In this document: positions 7,296-14,496 of the stretch, in pieces
Layout of the letters: each line of letters starts with the position of its first letter
Position numbering within the stretch: the first letter of the stretch is position 1
From: Microbacterium sp. 11MF
Lineage (GTDB): Bacteria; Actinomycetota; Actinomycetes; Actinomycetales; Microbacteriaceae
Reading direction: 5' to 3'
DNA: 64,000 bases
NCBI RefSeq assembly: GCF_000383475.1
Contig: NZ_KB911460.1
Span: 682,001 to 746,000, forward strand
Made by a program: the position numbers and the translations under genes
Notes under the pieces: model-generated
Seen by the model: the letters and a program-made list of their open reading frames with translations, nothing else
Database searches by the model: none
What the model was told of the DNA's origin: nothing

Positions 7296-8431
7296 TGCCC
7301 GAGATCACGCCCGTCCCGCTCTCTCAGCTCACGACTCTCCGGGTCGGCGGGTCTCCGCAGCGGATGGTCGAGGCGACGACGGCCGACGAACTCGCCGACG
7401 CGCTCCGCGAGGTCTGGGCGGCGGGGGAGCCGTGGCTGGTCCTCGGCGGCGGATCGAACCTGCTCTTCTCCGATGAGGAGTTTGAAGGCACCGTGATCCT
7501 CGTCCGCTCGTCGGGCATCGAGCGGCTGCCCTCGCCGAACCCCGGTCACGTGCGCCTCAGGGTGCAGGCGGGTCACTCGTGGGACGACCTCGTCGCGCAG
7601 ACGGTCGCGGCTGGGCTCAGCGGCATCGAGGCGATGGCCGGGATCCCCGGCACGACGGGCGCCGCGCCCATTCAGAACGTCGGTGCGTACGGTCAGGAGA
7701 TCGTCGAGACGCTGGTCGAGGTCGAGCTCATCGACGAGGCGACCGGCGAGGTGTCGGTGGTCCCGGCATCCGATCTCGGTCTCGGTCTGCGCACCTCGGT
7801 GCTGAAGAAGCACTACGGGTCGGTGCCGGAGCGTTCGGCCGTCATCCTGTCGGTGACCCTCGAACTCGCCCAGGTCGGCCACGGCGCGGTGCCCGTCCGC
7901 GGTGCGCAGCTGCGGTCGGCGCTGGGACTCGACGCGGATGCCGAGGTCACCCTCGCGTGGATCCGCGAGACCGTCCTAGAGATCCGCGGACGCAAGGGCA
8001 TGGTGCTCGACGAGGACGACCACGACACGTGGAGTGCCGGGTCGTTCTTCCAGAACCCGGTCGTGTCGGCGCAGTTCGCCGCGACCCTCCCCGCGGAGGC
8101 GCCGCGGTGGTCGATGGCGCCCGCCCTCGAGGCGGATCGCGTCATCCCGCTCGACCGGTTCGACGGGTTCATCCCGCCGCGGGCCGGCGGACCCGCGCCC
8201 GTCAAGATCAGCGCCGCATGGCTCATCGAGCACGCGGGGATGCGCAAGGGCTTCCGCCTGCCCGGCTCGCAGGCGTCGCTGTCGACCAAGCACGCGCTCG
8301 CGCTCACGAACCGCGGCCGGGCGACGGCCGAAGAGGTCGCCGCCCTCGCGCGGCTCATCCAGCAGCGCGTGCAGTCCGAGTTCGGCGTGCTCCTGCAGCC
8401 CGAGCCGGTGCTCTTCGACGTCGAGCTCTGA
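7295..8431 (+). CDS. murB: UDP-N-acetylmuramate dehydrogenase (MurB)
   Basis: The protein is 378 aa. It reduces enolpyruvyl-UDP-GlcNAc to UDP-MurNAc with NADPH and FAD in cytoplasmic peptidoglycan synthesis. Visible motifs are TTLRVGGSPQRMVEATT, the FAD loop LVLGGGSNLLFSD near residue 50, GIEAMAGIPGTTGAAPIQNV and GAYGQEI. SAGSFFQNPVV carries the proton-donating Ser at about residue 250, and the C-terminal Glu lies in PEPVLFDVE. The ATG overlaps the preceding stop codon by one base. It is co-transcribed with the HadA/HadB-like genes. Confidence 0.95.
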   Translation: MPEITPVPLSQLTTLRVGGSPQRMVEATTADELADALREVWAAGEPWLVLGGGSNLLFSDEEFEGTVILVRSSGIERLPSPNPGHVRLRVQAGHSWDDLVAQTVAAGLSGIEAMAGIPGTTGAAPIQNVGAYGQEIVETLVEVELIDEATGEVSVVPASDLGLGLRTSVLKKHYGSVPERSAVILSVTLELAQVGHGAVPVRGAQLRSALGLDADAEVTLAWIRETVLEIRGRKGMVLDEDDHDTWSAGSFFQNPVVSAQFAATLPAEAPRWSMAPALEADRVIPLDRFDGFIPPRAGGPAPVKISAAWLIEHAGMRKGFRLPGSQASLSTKHALALTNRGRATAEEVAALARLIQQRVQSEFGVLLQPEPVLFDVEL

Positions 8432-8435
8432 CCCG

Positions 8436-8450
8436 GGGCGATCGTCGCCC
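8436..8450. terminator. short hairpin between convergent genes
   Basis: GGGCGA and TCGCCC with a 3-nt loop lie in the 33-bp gap between murB and the aminotransferase gene. The stem is only 6 bp, so termination is possible but not certain. Confidence 0.4.
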
Positions 8451-8464
8451 GAGTCCGCCCTGCG

Positions 8465-9682
8465 TCAGGCGAAGAGGCGCTGAAGGCGCTGGACGCCCTC
8501 CAGCAGCTGGTCCTCGCCGAGCGCGTAGGACAAGCGCAGGTAGCCCGAGGGGCCGAACGCCTCACCCGGGACGACGGCGACCTCGGCGCGCTCGAGGATG
8601 AAGTCCGCCAGCTCGAGGGAGGTCTCGATGCGGACGCCGTCCCATTCGCGTCCGAGCAGGCCCGTCACGTCGGGGTAGACGTAGAAAGCACCGAGCGGGT
8701 TCGGGACGGTGACGCCCGGGATCTTCGCGAGTTCGGCGACGATCAGCCCGCGACGACGGTCGAACGCCTGTCGCATCTTCTCGGCCTCGTCCTGCGGCCC
8801 GGTGAGGGCGGCGAGGGCCGCGCGCTGCGCGATGTTGTTGACGTTGGAGGACAGGTGCGACTGCAGGTTGCCGGCGACCTTGATGGCGTCGGCGGGGCCG
8901 ACCATCCAGCCCACGCGCCAGCCGGTCATGGCGTACGTCTTCGCGACGCCGTTGACGAGGATCGTCTGGCCGGCGAGCTCCGGTACGGCCTCGACGATCG
9001 ATTGGGCCCGCGCGCCCTCGTAGACGAGGTTCTGGTAGATCTCGTCGCTGATCACCCAGATGCCGTGGGCGAGGGCCCACTCGCCGATGGCCTTCGTCTC
9101 GTCGGGGGTGTAGACCGCGCCGGTCGGGTTCGACGGCGAGACGAACACGAGCACCGTGGTCTTGTCGGTGCGAGCGGCCTCGAGCTGGTCGACGGTGACC
9201 TTGTACTCCTGGTCGGCGCCGGCGAACACCTCGACGGGCACGCCGTCGGCGAGGGCGATCGCCTCGGGGTAGGTGGTCCAGTAGGGCGCGGGGAGGAGGA
9301 CCTCGTCGCCGGGGTTCACGACCGCCTGGAAGGCCTGGTAGACGGACTGCTTGCCGCCGTTGGTGACGATGACCTGCGACGGCGCGACCTCGAGCCCGGA
9401 GTCGCGGAAGGTCTTCGCCGCGATCGCCTCACGGAGCACCGGGAGGCCGGCGGCGGGCGTGTAGCGGAAGTTGGCGGGGTCGCGCAGGGCCTCGGCCGCG
9501 GCATCCACGACGAACTGCGGCGTCGCGAAGTCGGGCTCTCCGGCCGCGTACGAGATCACCGGGCGACCGGCGGCCTGCAGGGCCTTGGCCTTGGCATCGA
9601 CCTTGAGGGTCGCGGACTCGGCGATGGCGCTGAGCTTTTCGGACACACGGGGTTTGCGGGAGACGGGGGCGCGTTCGGTCAC
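8465..9682 (-). CDS. class I pyridoxal-phosphate aminotransferase (aspartate type)
   Basis: The protein is 405 aa. Family markers are [52 protein letters not shown], and the PLP lysine in [14 protein letters not shown] (K at about residue 248). YLRLSYA near the C-terminus holds the carboxylate-binding Arg. It probably interconverts aspartate and oxaloacetate, although prephenate or broader specificity is possible in this subgroup. The GTG lies 6 nt after a TACGCT box. The intervening CGGAGG resembles a Shine-Dalgarno sequence but abuts the start codon. Confidence 0.88.
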   Translation of the reverse strand: MTERAPVSRKPRVSEKLSAIAESATLKVDAKAKALQAAGRPVISYAAGEPDFATPQFVVDAAAEALRDPANFRYTPAAGLPVLREAIAAKTFRDSGLEVAPSQVIVTNGGKQSVYQAFQAVVNPGDEVLLPAPYWTTYPEAIALADGVPVEVFAGADQEYKVTVDQLEAARTDKTTVLVFVSPSNPTGAVYTPDETKAIGEWALAHGIWVISDEIYQNLVYEGARAQSIVEAVPELAGQTILVNGVAKTYAMTGWRVGWMVGPADAIKVAGNLQSHLSSNVNNIAQRAALAALTGPQDEAEKMRQAFDRRRGLIVAELAKIPGVTVPNPLGAFYVYPDVTGLLGREWDGVRIETSLELADFILERAEVAVVPGEAFGPSGYLRLSYALGEDQLLEGVQRLQRLFA

Positions 9683-9688
9683 CCTCCG

Positions 9689-9694
9689 AGCGTA
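9689..9694 (-). promoter_or_regulatory. -10 box, leaderless start of aminotransferase gene
   Basis: TACGCT on the minus strand ends 6 nt before the GTG at 9682. Confidence 0.6.
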
Positions 9695-9731
9695 CCGTCG
9701 GGCATCGCTCGGGCGAGAGGTGTGACGCGGG

Positions 9732-10505
9732 TCAGCGCGTGGGGCGCGTGAGGATCTCGTTGCCCGATTCGAGGATCGCGACAGTGTGCTCGGTGTGCGC
9801 GGTGCGGCATCCCGTCGCGCTCCGGAGCGTCCAGCCGTCGTCGTCGACCTTCAGCTCGTCGGTGTCGACCATGACCCACGGCTCGATCGCGAGCATGAGG
9901 CCGGGGCGCAGGCGGTAGCCACGGCCCGCGCGGCCGATGTTCGACACGTGCGGATCCTGGTGCATCGTCGTACCGATGCCGTGCCCGCCGAACTCGGTGT
10001 TGACGGGGTAGCCCGCGGCGGTGAGGACGTCGCCGATCGCGGCCGAGATGTCGCCGATCCGGGCGCCGGGCTGCGCCGCCTCGATGCCGGCGGCCAGGGC
10101 CTCCTGGGTCGCCGTGATGAGCGGGTCGTTCTCGGCGTGGGCGCCGCCCCCGACGGTGAAGCTGATCGCGGCGTCCGCGGCCACGCCGCTCGTCTTGATC
10201 GCGAGGTCGAGGGTCAACAGGTCGCCCGCGACGACGCGCTGATCGCGCGGCCGACCGTGGAGGACGGCGTCGTTCACGGCCGTGCAGATGTAGTGGCCGA
10301 ACGGGCCGCGACCGAACGACGGCGCGTAGTCGACGTAGCAGGATTCGGCACCCGCGCCGAGGATCATGTCCTTCGCCCACGCGTCGATCTCGAGGAGGTT
10401 CGTCCCCGGCTTCACGCGCTCCTTGATCCCGTGCAGGATGTCGCCGACGAGTCCACCCGTTGTGCGGGCGCGGTCGATCTGGTCGGGGGTGAGGATTTCG
10501 ATCAC
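9732..10505 (-). CDS. map: type I methionine aminopeptidase
   Basis: From the GTG at 10505 the protein has 257 aa and begins [10 protein letters not shown], matching the normal N-terminus of the family; longer in-frame starts add non-conserved residues. It removes the initiator methionine from new proteins. Metal ligands appear in [33 protein letters not shown] and [10 protein letters not shown]. The start codon overlaps the TGA of a 10-codon ORF. Downstream, 49 bp separate it from the aminotransferase promoter. Confidence 0.93.
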   Translation of the reverse strand: MIEILTPDQIDRARTTGGLVGDILHGIKERVKPGTNLLEIDAWAKDMILGAGAESCYVDYAPSFGRGPFGHYICTAVNDAVLHGRPRDQRVVAGDLLTLDLAIKTSGVAADAAISFTVGGGAHAENDPLITATQEALAAGIEAAQPGARIGDISAAIGDVLTAAGYPVNTEFGGHGIGTTMHQDPHVSNIGRAGRGYRLRPGLMLAIEPWVMVDTDELKVDDDGWTLRSATGCRTAHTEHTVAILESGNEILTRPTR

Positions 10506-10534
10506 GAGGCAGTCCGTTCGGTCATCAGGCGCAA
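10502..10534 (-). CDS. 10-codon upstream ORF coupled to map
   Basis: A TTG lying exactly 6 nt after TATGAT opens a peptide (read as [10 protein letters not shown]) whose TGA overlaps the map GTG as GTGA; an in-frame ATG also occurs at its fourth codon. The map start has no Shine-Dalgarno sequence. The layout copies that at the TauE gene and suggests translation of map by reinitiation. Confidence 0.35.
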   Translation of the reverse strand: MRLMTERTAS

Positions 10535-10540
10535 CGGACA

Positions 10541-10546
10541 ATCATA
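10541..10546 (-). promoter_or_regulatory. -10 box of map
   Basis: TATGAT on the minus strand lies 35 bp before the map start and 6 nt before the TTG of the leader ORF. Confidence 0.55.
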
Positions 10547-10590
10547 CGTCCGCATGCCTCGCCGTGGTCGGGAGCCGCTCGACGCCCATC

Positions 10591-10596
10591 TAGGCT
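10591..10596 (+). promoter_or_regulatory. -10 box, leaderless start of pnuC
   Basis: TAGGCT ends 6 nt before the GTG at 10603. With no 5' leader there is no room for an NAD-sensing riboswitch. Confidence 0.6.
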
Positions 10597-10602
10597 CGTC
10601 GT

Positions 10603-11208
10603 GTGCTCGAGTGGATCCTGGCCGAATGGATGCAGATCGTCGGATTCGCGACGGGGGCCGCGTGCGTGTTCCTCGCCGCTCGCCGGAACATCTGGACCTA
10701 CCCCCTCGGCATCGCCAACAACATCGTCTTCCTCGCCGTCTTCGTGCCGGCCGGGCTCTACGCCGCCGCAGCACTCCAGGTCGTCTACCTCGTGCTCGGG
10801 GTCCACGGCTGGGTGCGCTGGGGGCGCGGCGTCGAGCAGGACAAGGGCTACATCGCCCGCACGCCGCGCCGTGCCGTCCCCTGGCTCGTGGTCGCCGGCA
10901 TCGGCGGGACGGCCGTGCTCGCCTGGTTCCTGGCGACCTTCACCGACTCGCAGGTGGCGGTGGCGGATGCCGCGACCACCGCGGCGAGCCTCGTCGCCCA
11001 GTACATGCTCAACCGCAAGTGGATCGAGAACTGGTTCGTCTGGATCGGGGTCGACATCGCCTTCGTCGCGCTGTCGATCGTGACCGGCCTGTGGATCGTC
11101 GCGGCGCTCTACGTCCTGTTCATCGGGCTCTGCGTCGGCGGGTACGTCGGCTGGCGGCGCGTCGAGCGGACGTTGGCTCCCGGCGAGGTCGCGGCCGCGC
11201 GTGTCTGA
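10603..11208 (+). CDS. pnuC: PnuC-type nicotinamide riboside transporter
   Basis: The protein is 201 aa and strongly hydrophobic, with about seven membrane helices. Family features are GFATGAACVFLAARRNIWTYP with GIANNIVFLA near the N-terminus, the QVVYLVLGVHGWVRWGRG segment, and QYMLNRKWIENWFVWIGVD, which matches the conserved C-terminal substrate-channel helix. PnuC facilitates vitamin B3 riboside diffusion and depends on intracellular phosphorylation to trap the substrate. The NadR-like gene that would perform that step overlaps the end of this one by 8 bp, making a complete salvage module. Confidence 0.92.
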   Translation: MLEWILAEWMQIVGFATGAACVFLAARRNIWTYPLGIANNIVFLAVFVPAGLYAAAALQVVYLVLGVHGWVRWGRGVEQDKGYIARTPRRAVPWLVVAGIGGTAVLAWFLATFTDSQVAVADAATTAASLVAQYMLNRKWIENWFVWIGVDIAFVALSIVTGLWIVAALYVLFIGLCVGGYVGWRRVERTLAPGEVAAARV

Positions 11209-12283
11209 CACGCGGTTCCGCCACGGCGTCGTGGTGGGGAAGTTCTACCCCCTGCACGCCGGGCACGCCCACCTCATCCGCTCCGCGGCGCGTCAGTGCG
11301 AACGGGTGACGGTCGAGGTCATCGCCGCGTCGGTCGAGTCGATCCCGCTCGCCGAGCGCGCGGCCTGGATCCGCGAGGAGCACCCGACCGTCCGTGTTGT
11401 CGACCACCTCGACGACACCCCCGTCGACTTCGCCTCCGACACCGCGTGGCAGGCGCACACCGCGACGATCGCGGGCCTGCTCGACAGCCCGGCGGATGCG
11501 GTCTTCACGTCCGACGCCTACGGCGAGGAGCTCGCCCGACGCCTCGGCGCGACCTGGGTGCAGGTCGACCCGGGGCGCATCCACAACCCCATCTCGGGAA
11601 CGGCGATCCGCGCCGACATCGCTGCGCACTGGCACGAACTCGCCCCCGCGGCCCGGGCGTCGCTTGCGGCCCGCATCGTCGTGCTCGGTGCCGAGTCGAC
11701 CGGTTCGACGACCCTCGCCGCGGCGCTCGCCGAAGAGCTCGGGACGACGTGGGTGCCCGAGTACGGCCGCGAGTACTCCGAGATCCGTGACGGCGGCCTC
11801 GACGCCCCGTGGCGGAGCGACGAGTTCGATCTCGTCGTCGACCGCCAGATGGCGATGGAGGATGCCGCGCTCCGCCGCGTCCGCACGCCGGTGCTCGTCT
11901 GCGACACCGACGTGCTCGCCACGGCGCTCTGGCATGAGCGCTACGTCGGGCGCCCGGCCCCCGGCATCCGTCGTCGTGCGGAGGGGCACCGGCCGGCCCT
12001 GTACGTCCTCACGGGGGACGAGATCCCGTTCGTGCAGGACGGGATGCGCGACGGCGAGCACATCCGGCACGCCATGCAGCGCCGGTTCCGCGAGGTGCTC
12101 GCCGAGCAGTCGGCGCCGTGGCTGGAGGTGCGCGGATCGGTCGCCGAGCGGGTCGCCGCCGTCCTGCCGGCCGCGCGCGAGGCGATCGCGCGGGCCACGT
12201 CGTTCGCGGCTCCCCTCGAAGGACGCCCGCTCGCCGAGCAGGAGGCCCTCCGCGGGCGCACCACAGGCGACGCGTCCCGTTAG
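11201..12283 (+). CDS. NadR-like NMN adenylyltransferase / ribosylnicotinamide kinase
   Basis: The protein is 360 aa. The N-terminal half is a nucleotidyltransferase: GKFYPLHAGHAHLI has the HxGH motif and ISGTAIRAD the ISxTxxR-like motif. The C-terminal half resembles the NadR kinase domain, with VPEYGREYSE and the DTDVLATALWHERY segment. The usual N-terminal DNA-binding domain of enterobacterial NadR is absent, so this is an enzyme rather than a repressor. The expected P-loop reads GAESTGSTT (residues 163-171), with Ser where the Walker lysine should be. It is translationally coupled to pnuC and should phosphorylate imported nicotinamide riboside and adenylate NMN to NAD. Confidence 0.85.
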   Translation: MSDTRFRHGVVVGKFYPLHAGHAHLIRSAARQCERVTVEVIAASVESIPLAERAAWIREEHPTVRVVDHLDDTPVDFASDTAWQAHTATIAGLLDSPADAVFTSDAYGEELARRLGATWVQVDPGRIHNPISGTAIRADIAAHWHELAPAARASLAARIVVLGAESTGSTTLAAALAEELGTTWVPEYGREYSEIRDGGLDAPWRSDEFDLVVDRQMAMEDAALRRVRTPVLVCDTDVLATALWHERYVGRPAPGIRRRAEGHRPALYVLTGDEIPFVQDGMRDGEHIRHAMQRRFREVLAEQSAPWLEVRGSVAERVAAVLPAAREAIARATSFAAPLEGRPLAEQEALRGRTTGDASR

Positions 12284-12286
12284 GCT
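12281..12286 (+). promoter_or_regulatory. -10 box, leaderless start of the MoxR operon
   Basis: TAGGCT overlaps the end of the preceding gene and ends 6 nt before the ATG at 12293. Confidence 0.6.
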
Positions 12287-12292
12287 GGCGCG

Positions 12293-13864
12293 ATGGCGGA
12301 CCGCTGGCACAAGCTCTCGGAATCACCCACGACGAGCGCAGCGGATGCCGGTGTCGCACCGCTCACCGCGGAGGATCTCTTCCGCGCACCCGGCCGCGCC
12401 GAGGCGCCCGCGCTCGATGAGAAGGCCCGTCGCGCCTACTACTGGATTGTCAACCGTGCCGTCATCTCGCCCTATTACGACATCGAGTTCTCCGACGGCG
12501 ATCCGCTGACCTTCGGGGTGGGGGATGCCGGGGCGGAGATCTCTCTGCCGACCCAGCCGTCCTTCTCATCGAACGTCCTCCTCCCGCTCCTGTCGTTCGT
12601 CGTCGGTGGCAAGTGCCTGCTGATCGGCGGACCCGGCCGCGGCAAGACGACCGTCGCCGTCCTCATGGGCGTCCTCTCGGGGTCGACCGCCGAGGAGGTG
12701 CGCCGCGGCGTGCAGCAGGGGCAGCCGCAGCTCACGATCAGCGACCTCGTCGGCATCCCGCTGCCGCGCGACCTCGTGCAGGCGGGTTCACTCGCCGAGA
12801 TCGGCATCGCGTGGCGCGAGTGGCTCACGCGCCCCGTGAAGATCGTCGACGAGTACAACCGCATCCCGACCAAGACCCAGTCCGCGCTCCTGACGATGGT
12901 CGCCGAGGGGTATGTCGAGAGCCACGACCAGATGCGGCGGACGGCGCCGGAGTCGGGCGTCGAGAGCTGGTTCTTCACCGCCAACGACGACGCCGGCGGC
13001 GGGACGTTCCCCGTCATCCAGGCGCTCCGCGACCGCATGGACGTCACCGTCCCGGCGGCGGGGTTCAACAGTCGGTTCTTCGACGAGCTCGTCGCCCGCG
13101 TCGAGGCGGGCGAGAAGCCGGAGGAGCACGTCCCCGACGAGCTCGTCTTCGACGGCGACGAGCAGCGTCGGATGCGCGACGAGGTGCGGGCGGTGCCCGT
13201 TCCCGACGCCGTGCGTCGCCGCCTGGAGTTCTTCTTCAGCCACTTCGAGTTCGTCCAGGGTGGCGGGCGGCGGTTCGAGTACCGGACGAAGGACACCGTC
13301 ACGACGGCCGGCGGCCGGGTGCCCGAGGTCATCGAGTCGAACTCCGGCGCCGACCTCACCGCGGACCTCGGCGCCCAGACGATCAACGGGCCGTCGGTCC
13401 GGGCTCTCCAGACGCTCATCCTCTACGCGAAGGCGATGGCGTGGTTCCGCGGCCGGCCGACGGTCGAAATCGCCGACGTCGCCGCGATCCTGCCGTTCGT
13501 CCTGCGTGGCAAGCTGCTGCCGAACCCGACGCATCCGCGGTTCGACGTCGGCGCCGAACGCGAGCTCGCCACCGACCTGTCGAGCTGGCTGAGCGACATG
13601 TTCGCGGAGTCGTGCCGGCAGTACGAGGCGCTCGGCCGCGGGCAGGACGATCCGGTCCGGACGCTGCTGGCCGACCTCGACCGCGGGCTCGACGGCGTCA
13701 GCGCTGTGGACGCGTCGCGCCGCCTCACCGAGATCGAAGCGCGCATCCGCGCGATCGCGGCGACGGGCAAGGTCTACGGCCGCGACTTCGACGACCTCGT
13801 GACGCTCAAGTACCTCCACCAGCGCTACACGGCCTACCTGCGGTGGGCGGAGCGCCGCGCGTGA
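12293..13864 (+). CDS. MoxR-family AAA+ ATPase
   Basis: The protein is 523 aa, long for MoxR proteins (commonly 300-350). A 90-residue N-terminal region (RRAYYWIVNRAVISPYYDIEF) precedes the ATPase core. Walker A is GGPGRGKTT (112-120). Walker B is VKIVDEYNRIP (D186, E187), followed by KTQSALLTMVAEGYV, a sensor-like WFFTANDDAGGGTFPVI and an arginine-finger region ALRDRMDV. The C-terminal part (about 390-523) is helical and shows no domain I know. MoxR ATPases work as chaperones or metal-insertion motors with a VWA partner; such a partner is encoded two genes downstream. It is the first gene of a five-gene overlapping operon. Confidence 0.85.
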   Translation: MADRWHKLSESPTTSAADAGVAPLTAEDLFRAPGRAEAPALDEKARRAYYWIVNRAVISPYYDIEFSDGDPLTFGVGDAGAEISLPTQPSFSSNVLLPLLSFVVGGKCLLIGGPGRGKTTVAVLMGVLSGSTAEEVRRGVQQGQPQLTISDLVGIPLPRDLVQAGSLAEIGIAWREWLTRPVKIVDEYNRIPTKTQSALLTMVAEGYVESHDQMRRTAPESGVESWFFTANDDAGGGTFPVIQALRDRMDVTVPAAGFNSRFFDELVARVEAGEKPEEHVPDELVFDGDEQRRMRDEVRAVPVPDAVRRRLEFFFSHFEFVQGGGRRFEYRTKDTVTTAGGRVPEVIESNSGADLTADLGAQTINGPSVRALQTLILYAKAMAWFRGRPTVEIADVAAILPFVLRGKLLPNPTHPRFDVGAERELATDLSSWLSDMFAESCRQYEALGRGQDDPVRTLLADLDRGLDGVSAVDASRRLTEIEARIRAIAATGKVYGRDFDDLVTLKYLHQRYTAYLRWAERRA

Positions 13865-14496
13865 TCCGGCGTCCCGGGCACCTCGCGGCTGCGCCCCCGT
13901 CCGCGCCGATGCCGCACGTCGAGGGCCTCGACGTCGATCTCGCCGCCCGGAACACGGCGGCAGCCGGGGGTGACCCCGCACGCTTCGCGGCGTCGTTCGC
14001 CGCCGGGTTCGCCGCGGCATCCGACGTCGACGCCGTCGACCTCGCCGGTGTCGCCGCCTGGCGAGCCGGTGCCCTCGCGTTCCGGGACGACGCCCTGCAG
14101 CGTCTCGCGCGGCTGTCGCAGACGCATCCGGATGCCGCGGCCGCAGCCCTCGGGCTCGATTCCGCCGACCTCGACGCGTTCCTCGAGGCGCAGCGGGACG
14201 ACCGGTTCTGGTGGCCGGAGCGGGCGGCATCCCGCGGCTACGTGTGCGCCGTCGGCGGCTTCGCCGGCCTCGGCGGGGCGTGGATCGCACCGCCTGTCGA
14301 GGCGGCTCCGCTCGCCGACCCGGGAGCCTTCGGCATCCGGACGGGCGAGCAGTGGTGGCGCCTCGACGCCGACGCGTGGGGATCGCGGCTGCGTGCTCTC
14401 GACGCCGCGCCCGAGGTGGCGGCCGGGGGAGCGGCGAGCATCGTGCTGTTCCCCGATTCCTACCTCGCCTGGGTGCACGTGCGGGATGCCGCGTGA
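13861..14496 (+). CDS. uncharacterised protein of the MoxR/VWA operon
   Basis: The protein is 211 aa and I recognise no family. Its GTG overlaps the MoxR stop codon (GTGA), and its own stop overlaps the next gene in the same way. The first half is Ala-rich and probably helical (ARFAASFAAGFAAASDVDAVDLAGVAAWRAGAL split by turns). The middle has RDDRFWWPERAAS followed by the Gly-rich GYVCAVGGFAGLGGAWIAPP, and the C-terminus has EQWWRLDADAWGSRL. No signal peptide or clear membrane helix is seen. The tight coupling suggests an adaptor or complex subunit, but nothing in the sequence states its activity. Confidence 0.7.
   Translation: MIRRPGHLAAAPPSAPMPHVEGLDVDLAARNTAAAGGDPARFAASFAAGFAAASDVDAVDLAGVAAWRAGALAFRDDALQRLARLSQTHPDAAAAALGLDSADLDAFLEAQRDDRFWWPERAASRGYVCAVGGFAGLGGAWIAPPVEAAPLADPGAFGIRTGEQWWRLDADAWGSRLRALDAAPEVAAGGAASIVLFPDSYLAWVHVRDAA

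Noticed and set aside
10561..10602. NAD-sensing riboswitch before pnuC
   Set aside because: The -10 box lies 6 nt before the GTG, so the transcript has no leader in which a riboswitch could form.
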